Positions 9,621 to 18,002 are shown, counted from the stretch's first letter. The stretch: DNA of 28,924 bases from Bacteroidales bacterium (GCA_023231065.1 JALNWE010000037.1:1-28924), one strand, 5' to 3'. Translations and numbers: made by a program. The notes: generated from the letters alone by a model not told the origin.

Positions 9621-10573
9621 GGTAACTGATCGAGATCAACATTGCCACCCGAAAGGATTACACCGATGCGTTTTCCTTTGTAGTCGATGGTTTTTTTTAA
9701 AAGGGCTGCAACCGGAACAGCAGATGAAGGCTCGATGATAATTTTCATTCTTTCCCAAATCATTCTCATCGCGTTCACAATACTCTCTTCGCTTACTGTT
9801 ACGATGGAGTGAACGTGGTCCAGAATAATGGGGAAGGTAATGGGCCCCAATGAAGTTCTAAGTCCGTCTGCAATGGTAACAGGGTTTACAGAAGGGATGA
9901 AACGTTTTTGGGTAAACGACAAATAGGCATCGTTGGCCTGGTCTGGTTCTGCCCCGATAACTTGCGCTTCCGTATGGAAATAATGAGTTGCGAGAGCAGT
10001 TCCGCTGAGCAGGCCACCACCTCCGACCGGAGCAAAGATCATATCCAGGTCGTTGATTTCATGAATGAGTTCCAGTGCGGCAGTGGCCTGGCCTGCGATG
10101 ATCCGGAGATTGTTATAGGGATGGATCTCAGTCGCTCCTGTTTCCCGGATTACCTGCCTGAGGGTTTCTTCCCGCGCTTCGAGGGTTGGTTCACAAAAAG
10201 TGATTTTTCCTCCATATCCTTTAACGGCGTCAACCTTAACCCGTGAGGAATTGGATGGCATGACAACATAAGCCGGAACATTGATCCCCGATGCGGCAAA
10301 GGAAAGCGCCTGGGCATGGTTGCCCGATGAATGGGTCGCTACTCCACAGGCCTTCTGATCAGAGGCCATTGATAGGACAGCATTGATAGCTCCCCTTGCC
10401 TTAAAAGCCCCAACCTTTTGAAAATTTTCACATTTAAAGAAAACATGGGCATTTACAATCCCGTTGATAAACCGGGATGACATGACGGGAGTATGGTTGA
10501 CAAATCCTTTTATCCGGTCAGCCGCCTCAAGAATATCCTTTGGATCAGGTTTATGAATGACTTTATGTGTCAT
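9605..10573 (-). CDS. Threonine/serine dehydratase (PLP fold type II), no ACT domain
   Basis: A 322-residue PLP enzyme of the serine/threonine dehydratase family. K58 in GAFKARGA is the Schiff-base lysine, SSGNHAQA binds substrate carboxylate, and the glycine loop PVGGGGLLSG binds the PLP phosphate. It lacks the C-terminal ACT-like domain of biosynthetic IlvA, so it resembles catabolic TdcB and serine racemase. Likely activity is deamination of threonine or serine to a 2-oxoacid; racemase activity cannot be excluded. The ATG at 10573 fits the usual N-terminus. It lies 119 nt downstream of dnaA on the same strand and overlaps the RsmI-like gene by 16 nt. Confidence 0.87.
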   Translation of the reverse strand: MTHKVIHKPDPKDILEAADRIKGFVNHTPVMSSRFINGIVNAHVFFKCENFQKVGAFKARGAINAVLSMASDQKACGVATHSSGNHAQALSFAASGINVPAYVVMPSNSSRVKVDAVKGYGGKITFCEPTLEAREETLRQVIRETGATEIHPYNNLRIIAGQATAALELIHEINDLDMIFAPVGGGGLLSGTALATHYFHTEAQVIGAEPDQANDAYLSFTQKRFIPSVNPVTIADGLRTSLGPITFPIILDHVHSIVTVSEESIVNAMRMIWERMKIIIEPSSAVPVAALLKKTIDYKGKRIGVILSGGNVDLDQLPWKKF

Positions 10574-10692
10574 GGTCCATCCTTATACAGAACATTCTTG
10601 AGTTTTGATCGGAAAATATCTTCAGCAAGGGGAACCGGCAAATGCTACCGGTATATAGAAAGAGGATTTTCTTCAATGCTGGTGACAGTATA
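10574..10692. other. Intergenic spacer between dnaA and the dehydratase
   Basis: This 119-nt spacer contains a short inverted repeat, ACCGG-(9 nt)-CCGGT, at about 10635-10653. On the minus strand it is not followed by a T-run, so it does not look like an intrinsic terminator and dnaA could be read through into the dehydratase. No open reading frame or convincing promoter was seen. Confidence 0.4.
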
Positions 10693-12129
10693 TTAAAGTT
10701 TAATCCGTTTATCGAGTTCCTCGACAAATTGTCTGAATTGCTTATCGGTCTCGACCAGGTTGTTCACCGTACGGCATGCATGAAGCACGGTGGCATGGTC
10801 TTTATTACCACAATGCAATCCAATACTGGCCAGGGATGCTTTGGTATGTTTTTTAGAAAAGTACATAGAAAGTTGACGCGCCTGGACAATTTCACGCTTC
10901 CGGGTTTTCGAATGGATCATTTCAACCGGAATATTAAAATAATCACAAACCACTTTTTGAATATAGTCGATAGAAATTTCCCTGGAAGTGTTTTTGACAA
11001 ACTTGTCGATCATTTGTTTGGCAAGTTCGAGTGTAATTGTCTTTTTATTGAGCGATGATTGGGCCAGGAGGGAGATGTAAGCGCCTTCCAGCTCACGGAT
11101 ATTGGAATTAATGCTATAGGCTAAATATTCAACTACTTCCGGCGGAATCTGAATGCCGTCATTGTATAATTTTTTATGAAGAATGGCAATTCTTGTTTCC
11201 AGGTCTGGGACCTGAAGGTCAGCAGAGAGGCCCCATTTAAACCGTGATAGGAGCCTTGGTTCAATGCCTTTCATTTCCACAGGGGCCTTGTCGGAAGTAA
11301 GGATGATCTGATTGCTTTTCTGATGAAGGTAGTTAAAAATATGGAAAAAGACATCCTGCGTTTTTTCCTTTCCGGCAAGATGGTAAATGTCATCAATGAT
11401 TAAAACATCGATGATCTGATAAAAATGGATAAAGTCGTTTTGGTTGTTGTTTTTTACGGAATCGATAAACTGATTGATGAACTGGTCTGCCGTAACATAT
11501 AAAACTGTCTTGTCAGGAAAATTTGTTTTTACCTGCAGCCCAATGGCATGGGCAAGATGAGTCTTCCCCAGACCGGTATTGCTATATACAAGTAAAGGAT
11601 TGAACGCCGTTTTACCCGGGTTATTGGCTACCGCATATCCCGCTGATCTGGCAAGCCTGTTACAATCCCCCTCAATGAAATTGTCAAAGGAATAGCTCTC
11701 GATCAACTGGGAGTTTACTTTGATTTTCTTCAGTCCGGGGATAATAAAGGGGTTCGGGATTTCCTTCGAGGTCCCTTTATTCAGATCGATCGGCATGGAA
11801 ACAGAAGGGTTTGCAGTTGCTTTTCTTTCACCTGTAGGTATATTAATAGTATAAGGGCCCGGATCCTGATCTGAATTATCAACAATGATGCTGTATTCTA
11901 ACCGGCCATCATTTCCAAGCTCTTTCTTGATTGTCTTTTTCAGTAACCCGATATAATGTTCTTCTAACCATTCATAGAAAAACTGACTGGGAACCTGTAT
12001 GGTCAAAACCTGATCCTTTAGCTTGATCGCTTTTATCGGTATGAACCAGGTTTTAAAACTCTGATAATTGATATTATCTTTTATGACTTTGAGGCAATTT
12101 TCCCAAATTTCGACTGCGTATTTTTCCAT
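10693..12129 (-). CDS. dnaA: Chromosomal replication initiator protein DnaA
   Basis: A 478-residue, full-length DnaA. Domain I spans residues 1 to about 85 (IWENCLKVIKDNI ... SFKTWF), followed by a short linker. The AAA+ domain has P-loop YSNTGLGKTH (182-191), Walker B VLIIDDIYHL (D246, D247) and the arginine finger R296 in LLSRFKWG. Domain IV has ARQLSMYFSKKH and the DnaA-box-reading helix GNKDHATVLHACR. DnaA binds DnaA boxes and melts oriC in an ATP-dependent way. Unusual features: the first Walker A position is Ser183 where Gly is standard, and the helix reads DHATV where E. coli has DHTTV. The ATG at 12129 gives the usual N-terminus. A 378-nt AT-rich spacer precedes the gene. Confidence 0.97.
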   Translation of the reverse strand: MEKYAVEIWENCLKVIKDNINYQSFKTWFIPIKAIKLKDQVLTIQVPSQFFYEWLEEHYIGLLKKTIKKELGNDGRLEYSIIVDNSDQDPGPYTINIPTGERKATANPSVSMPIDLNKGTSKEIPNPFIIPGLKKIKVNSQLIESYSFDNFIEGDCNRLARSAGYAVANNPGKTAFNPLLVYSNTGLGKTHLAHAIGLQVKTNFPDKTVLYVTADQFINQFIDSVKNNNQNDFIHFYQIIDVLIIDDIYHLAGKEKTQDVFFHIFNYLHQKSNQIILTSDKAPVEMKGIEPRLLSRFKWGLSADLQVPDLETRIAILHKKLYNDGIQIPPEVVEYLAYSINSNIRELEGAYISLLAQSSLNKKTITLELAKQMIDKFVKNTSREISIDYIQKVVCDYFNIPVEMIHSKTRKREIVQARQLSMYFSKKHTKASLASIGLHCGNKDHATVLHACRTVNNLVETDKQFRQFVEELDKRIKL

Positions 12130-12507
12130 TAATTCAATGACCTTGAATTATTTGATTTCTTTTCTTTCTTATATAGCTAAACATCAATAAATTAGATTTT
12201 GTCCGCAAGCCAAAATCAACAGATGTTCGAAAGTTCTATTTAATTAACAAATTTTGGTAAAAAAAGTTTATAAAAAAAATATTTTAGACTTGATTTATTA
12301 AAAAAAAGTTTTAGAACTCCAGATTTTTTTTCATCTATTTCAAGATGGAAAAAGTCATGTCGCTTTCCATCAGTAATTTGGTTTGGACCACTGACCGAAA
12401 TCCATTCGAGTTTATAATCATTCTAAATTTTTATATCATTACATTACAATGTATTATAAATAGATGGATGCAATCTATTTCTATCAAGACTGATTATCGG
12501 TCATAAG
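12130..12507. other. AT-rich non-coding region upstream of dnaA
   Basis: This 378-nt stretch has no credible reading frame. It holds long A/T tracts (about 12258-12340) and two inverted repeats: TACATT-AC-AATGTA at 12440-12453, and AAATAGAT-(7 nt)-ATCTATTT at 12458-12480. The part next to 12129 must contain the dnaA promoter and leader, although I found no clean TTTG/TAnnTTTG pair. I saw no exact E. coli-type DnaA box (TTATCCACA). It could be dnaA regulatory DNA or part of an origin; the sequence alone does not decide. Confidence 0.5.
12458..12480. repeat. Inverted repeat downstream of the YigZ-like gene
   Basis: AAATAGAT (12458-12465) and ATCTATTT (12473-12480) are perfect inverted arms around a 7-nt loop. 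They lie 28 nt past the stop of the YigZ-family gene on the minus strand. No T-run follows in that direction, so it is a weak terminator candidate; a protein-binding site is also possible. Confidence 0.5.
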
Positions 12508-13131
12508 TTAATCCATATCATGAACCTGGATAAATATGTGGGGATTGTTTAGATTGTGAATTTTTTCCAGCGTATTTTTTTCCTTGCTTTTCCGGACGGA
12601 AAAATCTATTTTACACTGTTCGTCATAAGTTTGTTTCAGGATCTGACAATCCTTTTCCTTCATGATCCGCATGATATCATTCATGACTGGATAGTTGAAA
12701 CTGACTTGTATCCTGACAGTGACAGTTTTTTCGATGATCCTGGCTTTGCTTAACGATTCCCTTGTCGCAGTCCTGTATGCATTGATGAGCCCGGGGATCC
12801 CCAACTTGGTCCCTCCGAAATACCGGACCACTACCACAAGAACATCCGAAAGATCGAAAGAAAGAAGTTGTCCGTATATCGGTTTTCCGGCTGAACCGGA
12901 TGGCTCACCATCGTCATTCATGCGGTAGTGCGTCTTATCAAATCCCAACCTGTAAGCATAGCAGAAATGGTTAGCTCCGTGATGTTCTTTCCGCAACCGG
13001 TCAAGGGTTTGTTTAACCTCAGCTTCATTTATGACTGGAATGGCAAATGCCAGGAACTTACTCGCTTTTTCGCGGTATATGCCCTGCGATTCCCCATGAA
13101 CAGAAAGAAAAGTATCTGATAAAACTTCCAT
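12508..13131 (-). CDS. IMPACT/YigZ family protein (UPF0029)
   Basis: A 207-residue protein of the YigZ/IMPACT family. The conserved block is GEPSGSAGKPIYGQL followed by VVVVRYFGGTKLGIPGL; the usual C-terminal extension follows. Bacterial YigZ has a ribosomal-protein-S5-like fold and eukaryotic IMPACT modulates translation control; the bacterial role is not settled. A longer frame reaches 13239 but would run 75 nt into the divergent prmC gene and adds residues that do not look like the family. The ATG at 13131 gives MEVLSDTFLSV, a typical N-terminus, and leaves a 33-nt divergent intergenic region. Confidence 0.88.
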   Translation of the reverse strand: MEVLSDTFLSVHGESQGIYREKASKFLAFAIPVINEAEVKQTLDRLRKEHHGANHFCYAYRLGFDKTHYRMNDDGEPSGSAGKPIYGQLLSFDLSDVLVVVVRYFGGTKLGIPGLINAYRTATRESLSKARIIEKTVTVRIQVSFNYPVMNDIMRIMKEKDCQILKQTYDEQCKIDFSVRKSKEKNTLEKIHNLNNPHIFIQVHDMD

Positions 13132-13164
13132 CCCGGCTAAATTACTTTTTTTTAATTTCGCTTC

Positions 13165-14082
13165 ATGGGAATAAAGCCGGAATACGTTAAAAATATTGTG
13201 AGGGATTTTAAAATTACCCTTGCAGGCCTCTATCCCCAAAAAGAGATTATGTCAATCCTTTATTTTCTTTTTGAAGAATATATCAATTGGCCCAAATCAG
13301 AAGTCCACATGGCGTTTGACAGGCAGTTGGAGCCTCCCGTTGCTGAACGCTTCAGGGCTGCATTAGTGATGCTCTGTAAAGGAAAACCAGTACAATATAT
13401 ATTACATAAAGCCTTTTTTAATGAGTTGACCTTAAAAGTAACGCCGGATGTCCTGATCCCCCGACCTGAAACGGAAGAGCTAAGTCGTTTTATCCAATCA
13501 GATAATATTCAGGACCAATATCTTGATTTTTCCATTTTGGACATTGGCACAGGATCGGGTTGCATAGCCATCGATCTGAAAAAAAAATTTCCCTATTCAA
13601 AAGTGACCGGGATCGACAATTCAGAGCGGGCTTTATCAATTGCTGAAGAAAATGCACAACATACAGGCTTGGCCATCCGGTTGATACATTCTGACATCCT
13701 CAATCCGGAAGGGTGGGAGCGACTTGGTTATTATGACTTGATAGTAAGCAATCCGCCATATATTAGGGAACATGAAAAAAAAGTCATGCACCGGAACGTC
13801 GTGATGTTCGAACCCTCTGGGGCTTTGTTTGTTCCGGACGATAAACCTTTATTATACTATGAAGCCATCGGGCGTTTTGCTGCTGAACATCTGATTCGTC
13901 CGGGGAACTTGTATGTGGAAATCAACGAGTCTTTTGGCAAAGAGGTCATGAGCGTTTTTTCAGGACTCGGTTTTACAAAAATTGAATTGATCCAGGATCT
14001 GTCTGGTAAGGACCGGTTCGTGAAAGCATTAGCAAAACCGGTCATCCGCGAGACCTCCTATTGGTATGCTGACAAACCCTGA
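13165..14082 (+). CDS. prmC: Peptide chain release factor glutamine methyltransferase PrmC/HemK
   Basis: A 305-residue protein of normal PrmC length. The N-terminal helical domain (residues 1-90) includes GKPVQYIL. The Rossmann methyltransferase domain has IPRPETEEL (98-106), LDIGTGSGCIAI for SAM (125-136) and NPPY (196-199), the glutamine-binding motif. PrmC methylates the GGQ glutamine of release factors RF1 and RF2. The gene is monocistronic here: divergent from the YigZ-type gene (33 nt) and its stop directly abuts the convergent yggS stop with no intervening base. Confidence 0.95.
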   Translation: MGIKPEYVKNIVRDFKITLAGLYPQKEIMSILYFLFEEYINWPKSEVHMAFDRQLEPPVAERFRAALVMLCKGKPVQYILHKAFFNELTLKVTPDVLIPRPETEELSRFIQSDNIQDQYLDFSILDIGTGSGCIAIDLKKKFPYSKVTGIDNSERALSIAEENAQHTGLAIRLIHSDILNPEGWERLGYYDLIVSNPPYIREHEKKVMHRNVVMFEPSGALFVPDDKPLLYYEAIGRFAAEHLIRPGNLYVEINESFGKEVMSVFSGLGFTKIELIQDLSGKDRFVKALAKPVIRETSYWYADKP

Positions 14083-14754
14083 TCAGTGGTTTAATCTGTT
14101 CCCAAATAATAAGGTACCGATCCTGACCATGGTACTACCTTCTTCAATGGCTATCTGATAATCACCTGACATGCCCATCGAAATTTCTTTGAAGGCCATT
14201 TCGTTTGAGAAGAACTCTGTTTTGAGGCAGGTAAAATATTGATGGAGCATTTTAAACTCTTTCCGGATTAATGAGCTATCTTCAGTAAAACTGGCCATTC
14301 CCATAACACCGATAATATGAACATTCATACAGGATTTATGAATTCCTGCCCGGAGCATATCGGAGGCTTCCTCCATATTAAGTCCGAATTTGGTCTCTTC
14401 TGATGCAATGTGGAACTGTAACAGGCAGTTGATGTTCCTATCGTTTTTAAGCGCTTCCTTGTTGATCTCCTGAAGAAGATGCGGACTGTCAACACTATGA
14501 ATGAGGGTTACAAAAGAGGCTATGTTTTTAACCTTATTCGTCTGAAGATGGCCGATGAAATGCCACTCGATATCTGAAGGGAGTTGCTGATGCTTTTCAG
14601 CTAATTCCATTGCTTTGTTTTCACCGAAAATCCGGTAACCTCCCTGATAGGCGCTCAAAATGGCATCGGAAGGCAGGGTTTTAGAAACGGCGACAATACG
14701 GATACTTTCGGGTATCGTTTTTCGCAATCCTGCCATATTTTCAGCAAAGCCCAA
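14083..14754 (-). CDS. yggS: YggS/PROSC family pyridoxal-phosphate homeostasis protein
   Basis: A 223-residue single-domain PLP-binding TIM-barrel protein. K25 in VAVSKT is the PLP lysine; FGENKAMELAEK, EWHFIGHLQTNKVK and MGMSGDYQIAIEEGSTMVRIG follow the family pattern. YggS has no known catalytic activity and buffers free PLP, affecting amino-acid pools. Two starts are possible: TTG at 14754 or ATG at 14736. The TTG form supplies the short ENL-type first helix seen in relatives (GFAENMAGLRK), so I prefer it; an in-frame stop lies five codons further upstream. It is convergent with prmC and divergent from the sulfatase-like gene. Confidence 0.9.
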   Translation of the reverse strand: MGFAENMAGLRKTIPESIRIVAVSKTLPSDAILSAYQGGYRIFGENKAMELAEKHQQLPSDIEWHFIGHLQTNKVKNIASFVTLIHSVDSPHLLQEINKEALKNDRNINCLLQFHIASEETKFGLNMEEASDMLRAGIHKSCMNVHIIGVMGMASFTEDSSLIRKEFKMLHQYFTCLKTEFFSNEMAFKEISMGMSGDYQIAIEEGSTMVRIGTLLFGNRLNH

Positions 14755-14774
14755 AACAACTTTTCTTTATGGTA

Positions 14775-14782
14775 CAAAAATA
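14775..14782 (-). promoter_or_regulatory. Possible -7 element for yggS
   Basis: On the minus strand TATTTTTG matches the Bacteroidetes TAnnTTTG element and ends about 20 nt before the TTG start of yggS. No good TTTG partner was found at 19-21 nt, so this is a partial match. It lies next to the divergent promoter of the sulfatase-like gene. Confidence 0.35.
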
Positions 14783-14786
14783 CAAA

Positions 14787-14817
14787 TTTGAGGTTAATTA
14801 TCTTCAGCGTACCTTTG
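14787..14817 (+). promoter_or_regulatory. Bacteroidetes-type promoter for the LTA-synthase-like gene
   Basis: TTTG (14787-14790), a 19-nt spacer, and TACCTTTG (14810-14817) match the primary sigma consensus TTTG-N19/20-TAnnTTTG exactly. Transcription should begin a few bases after 14817, leaving a leader of about 10 nt before the ATG at 14832. This excludes the upstream in-frame ATG at 14769, which precedes the promoter. Confidence 0.8.
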
Positions 14818-14831
14818 CACTTTCACAGATT

Positions 14832-16688
14832 ATGAGAAAAATCATCTACAGTTTTGTCCGTCAGCTGGTCTTCTGGATTCTCTTTTTCAATTTTACACGC
14901 CTGATTTTTGTCCTTTATCATCTGACCATCATCAGGATTGAAAAGATTAGTTTTTTAGAAGTATTAGGTGTTTTTTACCATTCCTTCAAGCTGGATTTGG
15001 CCACCTCATGCTATTTTTTGCTCATTCCCTTTCTGTTGCTTATCATTCAGTCGCTCTGGAGCCCCCGTTGGTTTAATTGGATCAATAAAATCTATACCAG
15101 TATCCTGATCGTTGTCTATTCCCTTTCAACGGCAGGGGAGATGGGCATATATGCTGAATGGAAAACAAAGCTTACCTATAAAGTGATCAAATACCTCAGC
15201 CATCCCAGTGAAATATACAATTCGGCCGAGACCGGGACTTTCTTTCTTCTGGTTTTTCTTTTTTTCCTGATGGCAACTCCCGGGATAATCCTTTATCTGA
15301 AATTTTTCTATCGGGATCTTATTGATATCCGGAGAAATATCTGGTTTTCGGTTGCACTTACCTTACTTACACCGGTTTTTTTATTTATTGGTATGCGTGG
15401 GGGAATTCAACAGATCCCGATCAATCAAAGTGAATCCTATTATTCGAATCATACTATTCTCAACATCGCGGCGGTAAATAACGCCTTCAATTTATATATC
15501 AGTATTTTCGAGAATTTACAGAACTTCAATCACGATCCGTATGTTTTTATGGATCAAAAAGTGGCTGACCAGATCATGTCCGATATTTATAAAACGCCCG
15601 TGGATACAACCCTTCGGGTTCTGAATACGAGGCATCCCAATATCGTATTTATTATTCTGGAAAGTTGGTCAGCCGATTTGATAGAGGATCTTGGCGGAGA
15701 ACCTGGGATTACGCCAGAGTTTAAAAAGTTGCAGCGGCAGGGTATTTTATTTGATCAAATCTATGCTTCCGGTTCCCGTTCAGAGCAGGGGATGGCTTCA
15801 ATTTTTGGAGGATTTCCGGCTCATCCGGTAAGTTCGATAACGGTACAACCCGACAAATTTGTCAAATTGCCAAGCATGGTCCTTGATCTGAAAAAAAATG
15901 GGTATAACACTTCTTTCTATTTTGGAGGGCAGCTGATTTATGGAAATATCAAGGGTTATATCATCTATAATGGCTTTGACCAGATCACGGAGGGATCCGA
16001 TTTCCCCAAAAATTTACCCCGTGGGAAACTGGGGATTCATGATCAATTTACCCTGAATTATCTGGTCAATGACCTGAAAACTAAAAAGACACCTTTTTTT
16101 GCTGCCTTGTTTACCCTTAGCACACATTCACCCTGGGACCAGCCTCATGAAAAGCCGTTGAAATGGGGTGATAATGAACATGAATATATCAATGCAGCCT
16201 GGTACACTGATCATTGCCTGGGTGATTTTTTTGCCGCGGCGAGAAACCAACCTTGGTTTGACAGTACCTTATTTATTCTTGTAGCCGATCACAGTCATAA
16301 TTCTTACCGGAACTGGCATCCTGAATCGAGGGAATACCACAAGGTCCCGCTTCTTTTCTACGGTCCGGCTATCAGGGAGGGATTTCGGGGAACAACGATA
16401 CATAAATTGGGGAACCAACATGATATTGTAGCTACTTTGTTAACCCAATTGGATATACCGGCAAAAGAATTCCGGTACAGTAAAAACCTGATGAATCCCC
16501 ATACGCCTGAATTTGCCTATTATTCGACCGAAGATGGTGTTGGCTGGATCCGTCCCAACGGTTATTTCACCTATGAAAAAGGTCCTGATTTTTATTATTG
16601 GTGGACCGATCCGAAATTGAATGACACTATTCGTCAGGAAGGGAAAGCATACCTTCAGACAGTATTTAGCGATTATATGAATAAATAA
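14832..16688 (+). CDS. LTA-synthase-like membrane sulfatase/phosphotransferase (alkaline phosphatase superfamily)
   Basis: A 618-residue protein with five membrane segments (about 11-33, 53-74, 87-106, 136-158, 170-188) followed by a periplasmic sulfatase-fold domain, the layout of LTA synthase and related glycerol-phosphate or phosphoethanolamine transferases. Likely metal and catalytic residues are E277 (ILESWSADL), S317 (GSRSEQGMAS), H432 (STHSPWD) and D486-H487 (VADHSHN). Many relatives have threonine at the nucleophile position; here it is serine. In Gram-negative Bacteroidota such proteins are often annotated as sulfatases, and the substrate is unknown; an envelope-modifying phosphotransferase is most likely. 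The start at 14832 is set by the promoter at 14787-14817. A terminator follows at 16701-16741. Confidence 0.85.
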   Translation: MRKIIYSFVRQLVFWILFFNFTRLIFVLYHLTIIRIEKISFLEVLGVFYHSFKLDLATSCYFLLIPFLLLIIQSLWSPRWFNWINKIYTSILIVVYSLSTAGEMGIYAEWKTKLTYKVIKYLSHPSEIYNSAETGTFFLLVFLFFLMATPGIILYLKFFYRDLIDIRRNIWFSVALTLLTPVFLFIGMRGGIQQIPINQSESYYSNHTILNIAAVNNAFNLYISIFENLQNFNHDPYVFMDQKVADQIMSDIYKTPVDTTLRVLNTRHPNIVFIILESWSADLIEDLGGEPGITPEFKKLQRQGILFDQIYASGSRSEQGMASIFGGFPAHPVSSITVQPDKFVKLPSMVLDLKKNGYNTSFYFGGQLIYGNIKGYIIYNGFDQITEGSDFPKNLPRGKLGIHDQFTLNYLVNDLKTKKTPFFAALFTLSTHSPWDQPHEKPLKWGDNEHEYINAAWYTDHCLGDFFAAARNQPWFDSTLFILVADHSHNSYRNWHPESREYHKVPLLFYGPAIREGFRGTTIHKLGNQHDIVATLLTQLDIPAKEFRYSKNLMNPHTPEFAYYSTEDGVGWIRPNGYFTYEKGPDFYYWWTDPKLNDTIRQEGKAYLQTVFSDYMNK

Positions 16689-16700
16689 TCTTGGTATGAA

Positions 16701-16741
16701 AAAAAAGAGGGTGTCCCTGATTTTAAGACGCCCTCTTTTTT
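16701..16741. terminator. Bidirectional intrinsic terminator
   Basis: A stem of GAGGGTGTC (16707-16715) with GACGCCCTC (16727-16735), one G-T wobble, has an 11-nt loop and is flanked by an A-run on the left and a T-run on the right. It can terminate the sulfatase-like gene on the plus strand and the convergent DUF1015 gene on the minus strand. Confidence 0.9.
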
Positions 16742-16754
16742 CAGATCAGAAATA

Positions 16755-18002
16755 TTATTCAAGCGAATGTACGACTAACCCCGAACGTAATTTTGGTTCA
16801 AACCAGGTGGTTTTCGGAGGCATGATATTTCCTGAATCTGCAATGTTGATCAGTTGTTTCATCGAAACAGGATAAAGGGCAAATGCCGCTTTCATCTCGC
16901 CGCTATCCACCCTTTTTTTAAGTTCACCCAATCCCCTTATACCACCCACAAAATCAATCCGGTCGGAAGTCCTGAGATCTTTTACGCCCAGAATATCATC
17001 TAAAACAAGTTTGGAAAGGATTGTCACATCCAGCACCCCAATGGGATCATCATCATTGTAAGTCCCAGGTTTGGCTGTCATGGAATACCAGTTGCCATCT
17101 ATATATAATCCGAAATTATGCAAACGTTCAGGTTTAAAGGTACCCGGACCCATCTTTTTGACGGTAAAATGCATTTCCAGTGATTTCAGGAAGTCGCCGT
17201 TAGATAATCCATTCAGGTCCTTTACAACACGGTTATAATCGATAATGGATAATTGGTTATCGGGAAAATGAACTGCCAGGAAATAGTTATATTCTTCTTT
17301 CCCCGTGTGGTGCGGATTGTTCAGCTTCTTCTCATTTCCGACCAGGGCAGCGGCAGCAGTACGATGATGACCGTCAGCTACGTAAGTATAAGGAACTGCC
17401 TTAAAAAGTTCAGTAATCTGGTGGATGATTGATTCGTTTTCTATTACCCAGAAATGATGTCCTACTCCATCAGGCGCTACGAAATCATACTCAGGTTGAT
17501 GGGCTTTAATAAAATCAGCAATAATTTTGTCGATTGCAGGAACCGCGGGATATGTAAAGAACACAGGTTCCATATTGGCGTTGGTGATGCGGACATGTTT
17601 CATCCGGTCTTCTTCTTTATCTTTCCGGGTGAGCTCATGCTTTTTAATGATGCCTTTCATGTAATCATCAACTCCGGCACAGCCAACAATTCCGTATTGA
17701 GTTTTCCCGTTCATAGTCTGTGCATAGATATAAAGCAGATCTTTCTTATCAGGTTGTAACCAACCTCTTTTTCTGAAAAGCTCAAAATTTTCTTTAGCTT
17801 TATCATAGACGGCCTGAGCATGTACATCGGTTTGAGGTGGCAGGTCGATTTCAGGTTTAATGATGTGAAGGAGCGAATACTCATTTCCTTTTGCTTCCTC
17901 CCTTGCTTCCTGAGAGTTTAATACATCATAGGGCCTTGAGGCGAGTTTGCTCACGATTTCTTTTGGCGGCCTCAGTCCCTTAAAAGGTTTTAAAATAGCC
18001 AT
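16755..18002 (-). CDS. DUF1015 family protein, linked to serine biosynthesis
   Basis: A 415-residue protein beginning MAILKPFKGLRPP, typical of the DUF1015 family, which has no firmly established activity to my knowledge. The most conserved segment is YVADGHHRTAAAA, with D210, H212, H213 and R214. DGHHR resembles the catalytic box of ParB-fold nucleotide enzymes such as the archaeal serine kinase SerK, which suggests (inference only) a phosphotransfer or phosphoserine-related role. It ends the minus-strand cluster serC, serA, four-helix-bundle gene, DUF1015; I recall serC-serA-DUF1015 as a recurrent order in Bacteroidota. The ATG at 18002 is clear. A bidirectional terminator lies just past the stop. 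Confidence 0.82.
   Translation of the reverse strand: MAILKPFKGLRPPKEIVSKLASRPYDVLNSQEAREEAKGNEYSLLHIIKPEIDLPPQTDVHAQAVYDKAKENFELFRKRGWLQPDKKDLLYIYAQTMNGKTQYGIVGCAGVDDYMKGIIKKHELTRKDKEEDRMKHVRITNANMEPVFFTYPAVPAIDKIIADFIKAHQPEYDFVAPDGVGHHFWVIENESIIHQITELFKAVPYTYVADGHHRTAAAALVGNEKKLNNPHHTGKEEYNYFLAVHFPDNQLSIIDYNRVVKDLNGLSNGDFLKSLEMHFTVKKMGPGTFKPERLHNFGLYIDGNWYSMTAKPGTYNDDDPIGVLDVTILSKLVLDDILGVKDLRTSDRIDFVGGIRGLGELKKRVDSGEMKAAFALYPVSMKQLINIADSGNIMPPKTTWFEPKLRSGLVVHSLE

Noticed and set aside
10635..10653. Terminator after dnaA
   Set aside because: The stem is only 5 bp and no T-run follows on the minus strand.
12130..12507. Firm oriC call
   Set aside because: No recognisable DnaA boxes, and strand-skew evidence cannot be computed by eye; left as a candidate only.
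13132..13239. N-terminal extension of the YigZ-family gene to 13239
   Set aside because: It would overlap the first 75 nt of divergent prmC, and its residues do not resemble the family; the ATG at 13131 fits.
14769..14831. Upstream ATG of the LTA-synthase-like gene
   Set aside because: It lies before an exact promoter whose transcript would begin after it.
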